In this document: piece after piece, positions 6,606 through 14,062 of the stretch | How the letters are laid out: each line of letters opens with the position of its first letter | Position numbering within the stretch: the stretch's first letter is position 1 | Assembly (NCBI GenBank): GCA_003486785.1 | Contig: DNFZ01000094.1 | Span: forward strand, 1-17,297 | DNA: 17,297 nucleotides | Reading direction: 5' to 3' | Source of the DNA: Clostridiales bacterium | GTDB lineage: Bacteria; Bacillota; Clostridia; Christensenellales; CAG-138 | Notes under the pieces: model-generated | Databases searched by the model: none | Seen by the model: the letters and a program-made list of their open reading frames with translations, nothing else | What the model was told of the DNA's origin: nothing | Made by a program: the position numbers and the translations under genes

Positions 6606-7685
6606 TCAACGCTCTTCGATGGAAAGATATGGCACGGCGTTGAGCGAGAGCGCGTCCGTTGTCCCCTGCAAAAGTTTGCCGTATGCCGCACTGCCGACCA
6701 TTGCGGCGTTGTCGGTGCAGTATTCAAACGCGGGGCAGTAAAACGCGATGCCCGCTGCGGCTGCGCGCGCCTGCATCGCTTCACGCAGGGCGCGATTGGC
6801 GGATACGCCGCCCGCGAGCGCGAGCTTTGTCCCCGCCTCGCCGGATTGCGCCGCCGTTGCGCGGACGGATTTCTCCGCGAGAATCTCCACCATCGTCTTC
6901 TGAAACGAAGCGGCTAGATCCGCGCGGTTGATCGCTTCGCCCGCCTGTTCGGCGTTGTGGAGGCGGTTGACCACCGCGGTCTTTATGCCGGAGAAGCTGA
7001 AGTCATAGCCCGCTCCTTCGTTGAAGGCCGAGCGGAAGCGATAGCGGGTCGGATCGCCCTGCATGGCGAGCTGCTCCAGATTCGGTCCGCCGGGATACGG
7101 CAGCCCCAGAACGCGCGCGACTTTGTCGAACGCCTCTCCCGCCGCATCGTCCCGCGTGCGCCCGATGAGGCGATAGCGATCGTAATCCTCCACCGCGATG
7201 ATGTGGCTGTGTCCGCCGGAGGCGACAAGGCAGGTAAACGGCGGGTTAAGATCGGGATCGCTTAAATAATTAGCAGCGATGTGCGCGGCGATGTGGTGTA
7301 CGCCCAGAAACGGCAGCCCCGCCGCGTATGCAAGGCCCTTTGCATAGCTCAGGCCAACGAGCAGCGCGCCCACGAGCCCCGGCCCGCTCGTCACCGCGAC
7401 GGCGTCCAGCTCGTCCAGCGTCAGATTTGCCTCCTGCAGCGCATGCCGCACAACGGCGCCGATCTTCTGCACATGGCTTCTTGAGGCGATCTCCGGCACG
7501 ACGCCGCCAAAGGGTGCGTGCAGCGGAATTTGTGTATGCACAGCGTTGCTCAAAACCGTTCGCCCGTTTTCTACCACAGCGCAAGCGGTCTCATCGCAGG
7601 AGGTCTCAATTGCGAGGATGCGCACATGCGGTTTTTGCCGGAGTTCATCCAGCTTTTCCGATACTGCGCGTTCGTAGTGCGTCAT
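6606..7685 (-). CDS. tsaD: tRNA N6-threonylcarbamoyladenosine (t6A37) transferase subunit
   Basis: TsaD (formerly Gcp/YgjD) transfers the threonylcarbamoyl group from threonylcarbamoyl-AMP to A37 of ANN-decoding tRNAs, working with TsaB and TsaE in the cytoplasm. The protein is 359 aa. Visible motifs: ETSCDET (27-33); HHIAAH, with H131 and H135 as probable metal ligands; ASGGHSH (155-161); GGPNLEQLA (199-207); FSFSGIKTAV (229-238); AGGVSANRALR (291-301); and CTDNAAM with D325 as the third metal ligand. The ASKHA-type fold is intact. About 20 extra residues precede the usual N-terminal LAIETSCDET, making it slightly longer than typical; the ATG at 7685 has only a weak GAAAGA-like ribosome site. 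It lies 40 bp downstream of the DUF1461-type gene and is probably cotranscribed with it. tsaB and tsaE are not in the window. Confidence 0.97.
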   Translation of the reverse strand: MTHYERAVSEKLDELRQKPHVRILAIETSCDETACAVVENGRTVLSNAVHTQIPLHAPFGGVVPEIASRSHVQKIGAVVRHALQEANLTLDELDAVAVTSGPGLVGALLVGLSYAKGLAYAAGLPFLGVHHIAAHIAANYLSDPDLNPPFTCLVASGGHSHIIAVEDYDRYRLIGRTRDDAAGEAFDKVARVLGLPYPGGPNLEQLAMQGDPTRYRFRSAFNEGAGYDFSFSGIKTAVVNRLHNAEQAGEAINRADLAASFQKTMVEILAEKSVRATAAQSGEAGTKLALAGGVSANRALREAMQARAAAAGIAFYCPAFEYCTDNAAMVGSAAYGKLLQGTTDALSLNAVPYLSIEER

Positions 7686-7725
7686 ATATCATCTTTCAAC
7701 TTTACGAGAATACGATGGCTTTTGT

Positions 7726-8823
7726 TCAATCATCCAAAAAGCCGGTGTCGTCGTGGACATTCGCCTGTTTTTTCACCGGCTTACCCGCAGGCTTTTCGCT
7801 CTGTCGTGCGGGCTGCTCAGTGCGCACAGGGCGCGTCTCTCGCGGGGGCGCCGTCTGTGCGGGTCTTTGCTGCGGTTGCGGCGCCGCGGCTTCCGCCGCT
7901 CGTCTTTTTGCGCGCTTCTCTTCGCTTATGCGCGCTCTTTCCGCTTCCTCGGCCGCCGTGTTCGCCGCCGCCTGTTTCTTTGCTTTGTGTGCGGCGATAC
8001 GCGCGCGTTTTTCTGCAAGACGTTTTTCTTCCTCGGCGGTTTGGCGTGCTTCATCTCGCGCTTTCTTGCGCGCGGCCTTTGCATTCTCACGCGCTTTTTT
8101 GCGCGCAAGCGCAATTGCGCGCCTGCGCTTATACCCGTCCGACGAGACCACGAGCGCGATCACGCTCAATACGATCAGCGAAACGATAACAATGCCTGCA
8201 TAGAACCCGACACGCGCGATGATATCCGCAAAGATCTGCTCGGGCAGCATATTGATCATGCGGCTTTGCGTGCCGTCAAAGAGCCACAGATCGTTCCAGA
8301 ACAACATCTCGTGAAAAAACGTCCAGAAATTGGAGAAATCCAGCGCCGCCCATGTGCCCAGAAAACCGAACACGAGCAGGAACACAAACGCGCCGGAGAG
8401 ATACCCCTGCGCCAGATATTGCGGCGCCATGCGGAAATGCACCACCGCGGCGAAAAGAAACAGAATGAGCATGACCAGCACGCCAACGTCACGATAGGAA
8501 GCGATGCTGGTATAGATCTCCCGCACGTCCGCCATGTGCTCGGCTTCCTGCGGATAGTCAAACATCTGCGTTTGCTCGCCGTTGATTGTGACAAGCACGT
8601 TGATATCCTCCGCATCGCCCTCCATATAATCCACCAGGCGATTGAACGAGGTGACCAAATCGATGTTGCTCATCCCCATCTTTGAGCCGACGGCAAGCTT
8701 GGTAAACTCGTTGTTGACAAACGTTTCGTCATTGACAACCAGGCCGATCGATGTAAACACCACGATTAAAATCAGCAGGATGGACGCAAGCGTCGCCATT
8801 GCGACGGAGATAAATTTTCTCAT
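7726..8823 (-). CDS. DUF1461/TIGR01906-type integral membrane protein with a long charged C-terminal tail
   Basis: 365-aa membrane protein. The first ~230 residues match the pattern of the TIGR01906/DUF1461 family: an N-terminal helix (about 5-30), an extracytoplasmic loop of ~80 residues, helices at about 112-130, 143-162 and 205-227, and the signature FHEMLFWNDLWLFDG plus MLPEQIFADI between the last two. The family's function is not known to me. Residues ~231-310 are an Ala/Lys/Arg/Glu-rich, probably helical or coiled-coil segment (KKARENAKAARKKARDEAR). After that comes a Pro/Gln/Arg-rich disordered end (to DDTGFLDD). This ~130-aa cytoplasmic tail is not part of the usual family core. RBS GGGAG is well placed before the ATG. 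First gene of the probable operon with tsaD. Confidence 0.85.
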   Translation of the reverse strand: MRKFISVAMATLASILLILIVVFTSIGLVVNDETFVNNEFTKLAVGSKMGMSNIDLVTSFNRLVDYMEGDAEDINVLVTINGEQTQMFDYPQEAEHMADVREIYTSIASYRDVGVLVMLILFLFAAVVHFRMAPQYLAQGYLSGAFVFLLVFGFLGTWAALDFSNFWTFFHEMLFWNDLWLFDGTQSRMINMLPEQIFADIIARVGFYAGIVIVSLIVLSVIALVVSSDGYKRRRAIALARKKARENAKAARKKARDEARQTAEEEKRLAEKRARIAAHKAKKQAAANTAAEEAERARISEEKRAKRRAAEAAAPQPQQRPAQTAPPRETRPVRTEQPARQSEKPAGKPVKKQANVHDDTGFLDD

Positions 8824-8853
8824 GAATCACACGCTCCCAAATGTATGCAGTCT

Positions 8854-8919
8854 ATTATAAAAAACCACTTTGTTTCTTCTCTTCCCATCACGCAGGCTCT
8901 TAGCAGCGCCATTATAGCA
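8854..8919 (-). promoter_or_regulatory. Candidate promoter(s) for the DUF1461-tsaD operon
   Basis: On the minus strand two perfect TATAAT hexamers occur upstream of the gene. One is the complement of 8911-8916, preceded by TGC as an extended -10 (TGnTATAAT). The other is the complement of 8854-8859. Neither has a clear -35. The extended -10 is the better candidate and would give a leader of about 80 nt. Confidence 0.5.
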
Positions 8920-9081
8920 CACTGCGTTTCCCTCTGCAGAAAAAAGCAAATTCCTTCGCAAAAATGCCGCATCTTCGGCATAAATGGCTGCTTCCCGAGG
9001 ATTATACCACATCTCTCGGCGTCAAAACACAATCGCGACGCTACTGGTTTCATTTTCCAGATCACTAACCGCGCGAAAAGC

Positions 9082-9110
9082 TTGCCAGCCGCAAAATTCT
9101 ACGATAGAAT
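9082..9110 (+). promoter_or_regulatory. degV promoter with a dyad over the -10
   Basis: TTGCCA (9082-9087, 5/6) and TAGAAT (9105-9110, 5/6) are separated by exactly 17 bp. The -10 is the right arm of a perfect inverted repeat ATTCTA-cga-TAGAAT (9096-9110). Transcription would start near 9117, giving a leader of about 150 nt. Confidence 0.7.
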
Positions 9111-9117
9111 GGAAACA

Positions 9118-9186
9118 ACTGGTATTGAATATCGGCAGTGCTCGTTCTTTAAACAAAATGCTGAAAACCGTTGGTATTGAATATCA
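9118..9186 (+). repeat. Imperfect direct repeat, 52-bp period, in the degV leader
   Basis: TGGTATTGAATATC occurs at 9120-9133 and again at 9172-9185. Similarity continues beyond: GGCAGTGCTCGTTCTT after the first and AGCAGCACTTTTTCTT after the second. A shorter related string, AAATATCAG, follows at about 9208-9216. The core TTGAATATCRG is near-palindromic (TTGA-n3-TCR). Confidence 0.8.
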
Positions 9187-9265
9187 GCAGCACTTTTTCT
9201 TCTCCGTAAATATCAGTTTTTTAAAAAAACAGCGTGCTTGTCAGCGCGCGGAAACGAGGCAAAAC

Positions 9266-10129
9266 ATGAGCTTTCGAATCTTCACCGACGCGACCAGCGA
9301 CCTGCCCCAGAAATTTGCACAAGAACTGAACGTCACCGTCCTCCCGATGGGCTTCACCATGGAGGATAAAGAGTATTTCTATGTGCCCGGCCAGTCGGAT
9401 ATGCCGATTGAAACGTTCTACGCGAAAATGCGCGCGGGAACGCCCGTCACCACTGCGCAGGTGAACACCTTTACGTTCATCGAGGCATTTGAGGCCGTGT
9501 TGAAAAACGGCGAGGACGTGCTGTATATCGGCTTCTCCTCCAAGCTCTCCGGCACGGTGCAGTCGGCCTTCAGCGCGGCGGAGGAGCTCGCCGCAAAATA
9601 CCCCGCGCGCAAGGTGATCGTGATCGATTCCTGCTGCGCGTCCCTTGGCGAGGGATTGCTTGTCTACTACGCCGCGCGCAAAATGGAGATGGGCATTGAA
9701 GCCCTCGCCAAATGGGTGGAAGAAAACAAGCTCCGCTTTGTGCACTGGTTTACGGTGGACGACCTGGTCTATCTCAAGCGCGGCGGGCGCATCAGCGGCG
9801 CGACGGCCGCCATCGCCACTATTCTCAACATCAAGCCCGTCATGCACGTGGACAACGAGGGATACCTCATCGCGGTAGAAAAGGTGCAGGGCAGAAAGAA
9901 ATCCCTGCGCGCGCTGTTTGACCGCATGGAAAAAACGGTGGACGCTCAAGCGACGGATACGGTCTTCCTCGGCCACTGCGATTCGCCCGCGGATGCCGAG
10001 TATGTCGCAGGGCTGATCCGCGAAAAATATCCCGAAATGGTCATCCACATCGACTCCATCGGCACGAGCATCGGCGCGCACTCCGGTCCCGGCACCATCG
10101 CGCTCTTCTTTGTCGGCAGCGAGCGGTAA
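9266..10129 (+). CDS. degV: DegV family fatty-acid-binding protein
   Basis: 287-aa cytoplasmic protein of the DegV/FakB family, which binds a fatty acid and in characterised members presents it to the kinase FakA for phosphorylation and phospholipid synthesis. No fakA is visible here. Family signatures: the N-terminal FRIFTDATSDLP; SSKLSGTVQSAFSAAEEL in the fatty-acid-binding fold; VIDSCCASLGEGLLVYYAARK; the second-domain segment TVDDLVYLKRGGRISG followed by LNIKPVMHVDNEGYL; and the C-terminal IGTSIGAHSGPGTIALFFVG. In place of the usual T/S-S/T-Q-P-type loop there is TTAQVNTFTF, a mild departure. The frame is open upstream, but the start is set at ATG 9266 by the family N-terminus and a GAGG ribosome site about 7 nt before it. 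It is monocistronic, with its own promoter and tandem terminators. Confidence 0.93.
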   Translation: MSFRIFTDATSDLPQKFAQELNVTVLPMGFTMEDKEYFYVPGQSDMPIETFYAKMRAGTPVTTAQVNTFTFIEAFEAVLKNGEDVLYIGFSSKLSGTVQSAFSAAEELAAKYPARKVIVIDSCCASLGEGLLVYYAARKMEMGIEALAKWVEENKLRFVHWFTVDDLVYLKRGGRISGATAAIATILNIKPVMHVDNEGYLIAVEKVQGRKKSLRALFDRMEKTVDAQATDTVFLGHCDSPADAEYVAGLIREKYPEMVIHIDSIGTSIGAHSGPGTIALFFVGSER

Positions 10130-10133
10130 AAAC

Positions 10134-10164
10134 CGCGCAAACGGGGTTTCCCCGCGCGCGTTTT
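10134..10164 (+). terminator. First terminator after degV
   Basis: CGGGG (10142-10146) pairs with CCCCG (10150-10154) around TTT. An outer CGCGC (10134-10138) pairs with GCGCG (10156-10160) across a small asymmetric bulge. TTTTC follows. It begins 5 bp after the stop codon. Confidence 0.7.
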
Positions 10165-10184
10165 CAAAAACGGCATCATCGTTC

Positions 10185-10217
10185 AGCGGGCGGGGTTTCC
10201 TGCCCGCTTTCTGTTTT
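10185..10217 (+). terminator. Second terminator after degV
   Basis: AGCGGGC (10185-10191) pairs with GCCCGCT (10202-10208), loop 10 nt, followed by TTCTGTTTTC. It shares the string CGGGGTTTCC with the first hairpin (10142-10151 and 10191-10200). Confidence 0.7.
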
Positions 10218-10273
10218 CGGCACGGTATCGTTTGATTTTGTATAGAAATTCGTTCGTCGGCGCTCTCATGCGC

Positions 10274-10302
10274 TTGAACGCAGGCGTTTTTCAGACTAAA
10301 AT
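10274..10302 (+). promoter_or_regulatory. ppaC promoter
   Basis: TTGAAC (10274-10279, 4/6) and TAAAAT (10297-10302, 5/6) are 17 bp apart. Transcription should start near 10309, about 65 nt before the ATG. The ribosome site GGAGG lies at 10365-10369. Confidence 0.6.
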
Positions 10303-10373
10303 GAAACCACATCTCATCTGCTGCCGCGAATCTGCTTCCTTGTTCAGATCGCGCCGCGGAGCACGGAGGAAGC

Positions 10374-11987
10374 ATGGAACCCATCTACATTACGGGACAC
10401 CGAAATCCGGATACGGACTCCATCGTCGCTGCCATCTCCTACGCCATGCTCAAAAATGCGCTGGGCGAGCGCGCCTACGTCGCCGCGCGCATCGGCGAGC
10501 TGAGCGACCAGACCGAAACACTGCTGCAGAAGTTTGATTTTCCTGCGCCTAAGCTCTTGCGCAATGTTCACACGCAGGTTTCGGATCTTGACTACGACAA
10601 GCCGCCCATTCTCTCCGCAGCGGTCAGCGTCTTTCACGCGTGGCAAACCATGGTTGCAAACATCGCCGGGGTGCCTACCCTGCCGGTGACGGATGAGGAC
10701 GGCAGGCTTTACGGCATGCTCTCGCCGGAAGAGATCGCAGCCTACGATATGCGGTTTGTCAAGAGCAGCCAAATCGAAGGAATTCCGCTTTTCAACCTGC
10801 TTGCCTGTCTCGACGGGCGGCTGGTCCATGCAAACGCGGAGCAATCCCTGCTCACCGGATCGCTCGTGATCACACTGCCGACGCACGCGGGATTGCCGGA
10901 AATCACCAGCGACAGCGTCGTTCTTTGCGGCAACCAGCCGGACGTTATCCGTCATGCACTCGAGCAGCGCGCAGCGGCGCTGATTGTCTGCGAAAGCGAG
11001 GTGGCGGACGATTTACTCTCCGGCGCGCACGAGAGCTGCGTGATCTCCACGCCGTTTGACGCTTATACTGCATCGCGTCTTGTCATACTCGCCGTACCGG
11101 TCTCGCGCATCTGCCGCAGAGAAAATCTCGTGTCCTTTCATCTGACGGATTATCTCGACGATGTACGCGAAGCAACCTTGAAGTCGCGCTTTCGCAGCTA
11201 TCCCGTTCTGGATCAAAACGAGCGGGTGGTCGGCACGCTCTCCCGCTTTCACCTGCTTCGCCCCAAGAGAAAGCGCGTCGTCCTGGTGGATCACAACGAG
11301 CGCAATCAATCCGTACCCGGGCTTGAGCAGGCTGAGATACTTGAGATCATCGACCATCACCGCCTTGCGGAGGTGGAGACCGACGCGCCGGTCTACGTGC
11401 GCAACGAACCGGTTGGCAGCACCTGCACCATCATCACAAGCATGTATTTCGAGCGCGGCGTCATGCCCAGCAAAAAGCTGGCGGGCCTGCTCGCCGCCGC
11501 TATCGTTGCGGACACGATCGCGTTCAAATCGCCTACCAGCACACCTTACGATCGCACGATGGCAGAGCGCATGGCAAAGATCGCGGGCGTTTCACTCGAG
11601 GCGCTCGGTGAAGAAATCTTCTCCGTCTCACCGGCAAAGGAGCCCGATTTGCGCGCGCTCTTCTTTGCGGACTTCAAACACTTCCAAATCGCGGGACACT
11701 CCATCGGCATATCGCAGATCACCTCGCTGGATACCGAAGCGCTGTTGTTGCAAAAGCCGGATTTCGTCTCGCTCATGGAACACGAAGCAGCGCAGCACCA
11801 GTATGATATGATGCTGCTCATGCTCACGGACGTGCTCAAAGAGGGCACGCTGCTCATCGCCGTGGGCGACCTAGACTCTGTGGAGCACGCGTTCAACGTC
11901 TCGTTTCAAGAGCATGCCGCGTTCCTGCCCGGGGTGATCTCGCGCAAAAAGCAGATCGTACCCGCGCTATCACTCCTTTGGGGCTAA
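10374..11987 (+). CDS. ppaC: Manganese-dependent (family II) inorganic pyrophosphatase with CBS and DRTGG regulatory domains
   Basis: 537-aa cytoplasmic enzyme that hydrolyses pyrophosphate to phosphate and so pulls biosynthetic reactions forward. The catalytic DHH domain starts with ITGHRNPDTDS (HRNPDTDS, 9-16) and continues after a large insert with the DHH motif (327-329, IDHHRLAE). The DHHA2 domain ends in the substrate-binding SRKKQIVPAL (RKK 524-526). The insert (about 66-305) consists of a CBS motif (TLPVTDEDGRLYGMLS), a DRTGG-like region, and a second CBS motif (YPVLDQNERVVGTLS). This is the CBS-PPase layout of clostridia, whose activity is controlled by adenine nucleotides, with diadenosine polyphosphates as activators in DRTGG-containing members. 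Family II enzymes without the insert are ~310 aa, so the length fits. RBS GGAGG lies 4 nt before the ATG. Probably cotranscribed with the nucleoside kinase 70 bp downstream. Confidence 0.97.
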   Translation: MEPIYITGHRNPDTDSIVAAISYAMLKNALGERAYVAARIGELSDQTETLLQKFDFPAPKLLRNVHTQVSDLDYDKPPILSAAVSVFHAWQTMVANIAGVPTLPVTDEDGRLYGMLSPEEIAAYDMRFVKSSQIEGIPLFNLLACLDGRLVHANAEQSLLTGSLVITLPTHAGLPEITSDSVVLCGNQPDVIRHALEQRAAALIVCESEVADDLLSGAHESCVISTPFDAYTASRLVILAVPVSRICRRENLVSFHLTDYLDDVREATLKSRFRSYPVLDQNERVVGTLSRFHLLRPKRKRVVLVDHNERNQSVPGLEQAEILEIIDHHRLAEVETDAPVYVRNEPVGSTCTIITSMYFERGVMPSKKLAGLLAAAIVADTIAFKSPTSTPYDRTMAERMAKIAGVSLEALGEEIFSVSPAKEPDLRALFFADFKHFQIAGHSIGISQITSLDTEALLLQKPDFVSLMEHEAAQHQYDMMLLMLTDVLKEGTLLIAVGDLDSVEHAFNVSFQEHAAFLPGVISRKKQIVPALSLLWG

Positions 11988-12057
11988 GCTGCGTAAGCAT
12001 CGTATCATGCGCGCACGAAAACCCTCGACAGAATCCGACACACAGGAGGTAGAGATT

Positions 12058-13770
12058 ATGCAACTCATCATAGACGGTATCGCCACGGAAATCGTCGCAG
12101 GCGAGCGCCTTCTAGACATCGTCCAGCGTCTGGGCTTAGACACCGCGGACTTGAAGACGCGCCCGATCGCGGCAAACATCGCCGGGGAAACCTTTACGCT
12201 CAACTACATCCCCCTGCGCGAGGAAAGCACGCCCGGCGTACAGCAGGGAACGCTCCGCCGCGCCGTGCGCGCGGCAAACGGAGTCGTCTCGCTGCTGCGC
12301 TACGACAGCGCGCGCGGCAACCGCGTCTATGAGCGCACGATGCTGTTTGTGTTTCTGCTCGCCATGCGAAAGCTCTATCCCAAGACACGGGTTCGCATCA
12401 ACTATGCAATCGGCGCGGGCCTGTTTGCCAGAGTCGGCGACGGGATGCGGCTCAGCCAGCAGGAGGTTGACCGGATCAAGAAGGCCATGCGCGACATCGT
12501 GGACGCAGATCTAACGCTCGAGCGCAAACGGATCGATATCGACGACGCGATCGACTTCTTCTCCGCCGACGGGCAGGAGGACAAGGTTCGCCTCCTGAAA
12601 TACCGCCAGTTTTCATTTTTTGACGTATACCGGCAAGAGGACTATCTGGACTATTTTTACGGCGAGATGGCTCCGAGCACGGGATATGCCTCGGTTTTCG
12701 ACCTGCAGGCGCAACGCGGCGGTCTGCTGCTGCTTCGCCCTTCGGCGGAGAACCCGAACAAGCCCGCGAAACACGTCTCCATGCCGCGCTTTGCAGGCGT
12801 GTTTTCCGAGAGCGAGGAGTGGGGCAGGCTCATGCATTGCACCGTGGTTGCCGATCTCAACGACATGGTTCTCAGCGGCGAGATCCGTACGCTGATTCGC
12901 GTCAACGAAGCGCTGCATGAGAAACGCTTTGCGCAGCTCGCGGACGAGATTATCCAACGCGGCGCGCGTGCGATTCTGATCGCAGGCCCATCCAGCAGCG
13001 GCAAGACCACGAGCGCAAACCGGCTCTGCACACAGCTACGCATCCACGGCAAAACGCCCGTGCTGGTGTCGCTGGACGACTACTATCTCAACCGCGAGCA
13101 ACTCAAGCCCGGACCGGATGGCACGGTGGATCTGGAGGATATCGCAACCATCGATGTGCCGCAATTTCAGGCGGATTTGACCCGTCTGCTCATGGGCGAA
13201 GAGGTTGAGCTGCCGAAGTTTGACTTCATCCATCAAAAGCGCAGCCTGGCCGGTCATAAGCTGCGCATAGATGAAAGCACCCCGCTGATCATTGAGGGTA
13301 TCCACGGCTTGAACCCGGAGCTGCTGCCTGCCGCTGTAGATCAGGCGCTGATCTTCCGGCTCTATGTCTCCGCACTGACCACCTTAAACCTGGATGACCA
13401 CAATCGCATTCCAACCACGTATTTGCGCCTACTTCGGCGCATGGTTCGCGATCATGAGACGCGCGGCGCTTCCGTCGAGCGCACGCTCTCCATGTGGAAC
13501 AGTGTTCGCGCGGGCGAAGAAAAATGGATCTTCCCGTTTCAGGAAGATGCGGACGCAATCTTCAACACCACACTCATCTATGAGCCGGCGGTGCTCAAAA
13601 AGCATATCTTCCCGCTCCTGAGCGCAGTGCGACCGGAGAGCGTCTATTATGACGAAGCGCGCTCTATCGTCAAGTTTCTGAATTATTTCGTCGAGGCCGA
13701 TGTCGAGGACGAAATTCCGCCCACATCGATCCTGCGCGAGTTTGTTGGCGGCAATACGTTTTACCGCTGA
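12058..13770 (+). CDS. Nucleoside kinase (uridine kinase-like) with N-terminal TGS domain
   Basis: 570-aa protein. The N-terminal ~60 residues (MQLIIDGIATEIVAGERLLDI...) look like a TGS domain, followed by a ThrRS-type second additional domain to about 270. The C-terminal half is a phosphoribulokinase/uridine kinase P-loop domain. It has Walker A GPSSSGKTT (310-318), SLDDYYLNREQLKPGPDG as substrate-binding segment, FDFIHQKR, IIEGIHGLNPEL (Walker B-like), and LRLLRRMVRDHETRG with lid arginines. Known as 'nucleoside kinase' in clostridia and Thermotogae; it presumably phosphorylates uridine/cytidine or a related nucleoside for salvage, but the substrate is not proven by sequence. An in-frame ATG at 12007 would add 17 residues; ATG 12058 is preferred because AGGAGGT (12044-12050) lies 7 nt before it and the TGS domain starts there. 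No separate promoter is evident, so it is likely read through from ppaC. Confidence 0.9.
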   Translation: MQLIIDGIATEIVAGERLLDIVQRLGLDTADLKTRPIAANIAGETFTLNYIPLREESTPGVQQGTLRRAVRAANGVVSLLRYDSARGNRVYERTMLFVFLLAMRKLYPKTRVRINYAIGAGLFARVGDGMRLSQQEVDRIKKAMRDIVDADLTLERKRIDIDDAIDFFSADGQEDKVRLLKYRQFSFFDVYRQEDYLDYFYGEMAPSTGYASVFDLQAQRGGLLLLRPSAENPNKPAKHVSMPRFAGVFSESEEWGRLMHCTVVADLNDMVLSGEIRTLIRVNEALHEKRFAQLADEIIQRGARAILIAGPSSSGKTTSANRLCTQLRIHGKTPVLVSLDDYYLNREQLKPGPDGTVDLEDIATIDVPQFQADLTRLLMGEEVELPKFDFIHQKRSLAGHKLRIDESTPLIIEGIHGLNPELLPAAVDQALIFRLYVSALTTLNLDDHNRIPTTYLRLLRRMVRDHETRGASVERTLSMWNSVRAGEEKWIFPFQEDADAIFNTTLIYEPAVLKKHIFPLLSAVRPESVYYDEARSIVKFLNYFVEADVEDEIPPTSILREFVGGNTFYR

Positions 13771-13829
13771 AAAGCGCTGCATCTCCTGCCGCAAATTCCG
13801 CCCGTAAACGGCATGAAAACGCACAAGCG

Positions 13830-13867
13830 CCGCGTCTGAATTGCGGTTTTTCGCCTCGCAGAGGCGA
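13830..13867 (+). terminator. Possible weak terminator region after the nucleoside kinase
   Basis: A short stem CCGC (13830-13833)/GCGG (13843-13846) is followed by TTTTT. Directly after that, TCGCCTC-gca-GAGGCGA (13851-13867) forms a perfect 7-bp stem with no U-tract behind it. Neither is a strong classical terminator; together they may form the 3' end. Confidence 0.3.
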
Positions 13868-13916
13868 GCGCGTACATATTTGCCAAAATATATATACAAA
13901 TTTCACAGAAAGTCGG

Positions 13917-13995
13917 CGTTTTCGTTACAATCTGGTTAAGAAAGCGAAAACGATTCTATACGCTTGTTGACTTTGTTATGCTTCATTCGTATGAT
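13917..13995 (+). promoter_or_regulatory. Promoter of the LPXTG protein-sortase operon with upstream dyad
   Basis: TTGACT (13967-13972, 5/6) and TATGAT (13990-13995, 5/6) are exactly 17 bp apart. Start of transcription is expected near 14002. Upstream, CGTTTTCG (13917-13924) and CGAAAACG (13945-13952) form a perfect 8-bp inverted repeat with a 20-bp centre. An AT-rich tract (about 13874-13902) could act as an UP element. The dyad is a candidate regulator site. Confidence 0.75.
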
Positions 13996-14006
13996 AGTAT
14001 CAGTCC

Positions 14007-14024
14007 ATGAAACTCCCGTTTCAT
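14007..14024 (+). promoter_or_regulatory. 5'-end stem-loop in the LPXTG gene leader
   Basis: ATGAAAC-tccc-GTTTCAT is a perfect 7-bp stem with a 4-nt loop. It begins about 5 nt after the predicted transcription start and ends well before the RBS AGGAGG (14049-14054). A 5'-terminal hairpin of this kind often stabilises mRNA; this role is inferred. Confidence 0.5.
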
Positions 14025-14062
14025 CCGAATCCGGCGCTCCGATCAATTAGGAGGAATTACAA

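Larger units (their letters stand above)
8824..9265. other. 442-bp divergent intergenic region between DUF1461 gene and degV
   Basis: Holds the minus-strand -10 elements (8854-8919), a short hairpin (ATGCCG 8964-8969 with CGGCAT 8976-8981, no U-tract), the degV promoter (9082-9110) and the degV leader with its direct repeats (9120-9212). Open frames here lack ribosome sites and I do not regard them as genes. Confidence 0.7.

Noticed and set aside
6262..6741. Open frames in the 5892-6605 gap, including one of 159 codons
   Set aside because: No Shine-Dalgarno, odd Cys/Arg-rich composition, and overlap with the tsaD terminator and the tsaD 3' end.
9221..10384. 387-codon minus-strand open frame opposite degV
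   Set aside because: Shadow of degV that also runs through its terminators and the ppaC promoter region; no ribosome site or family signature.
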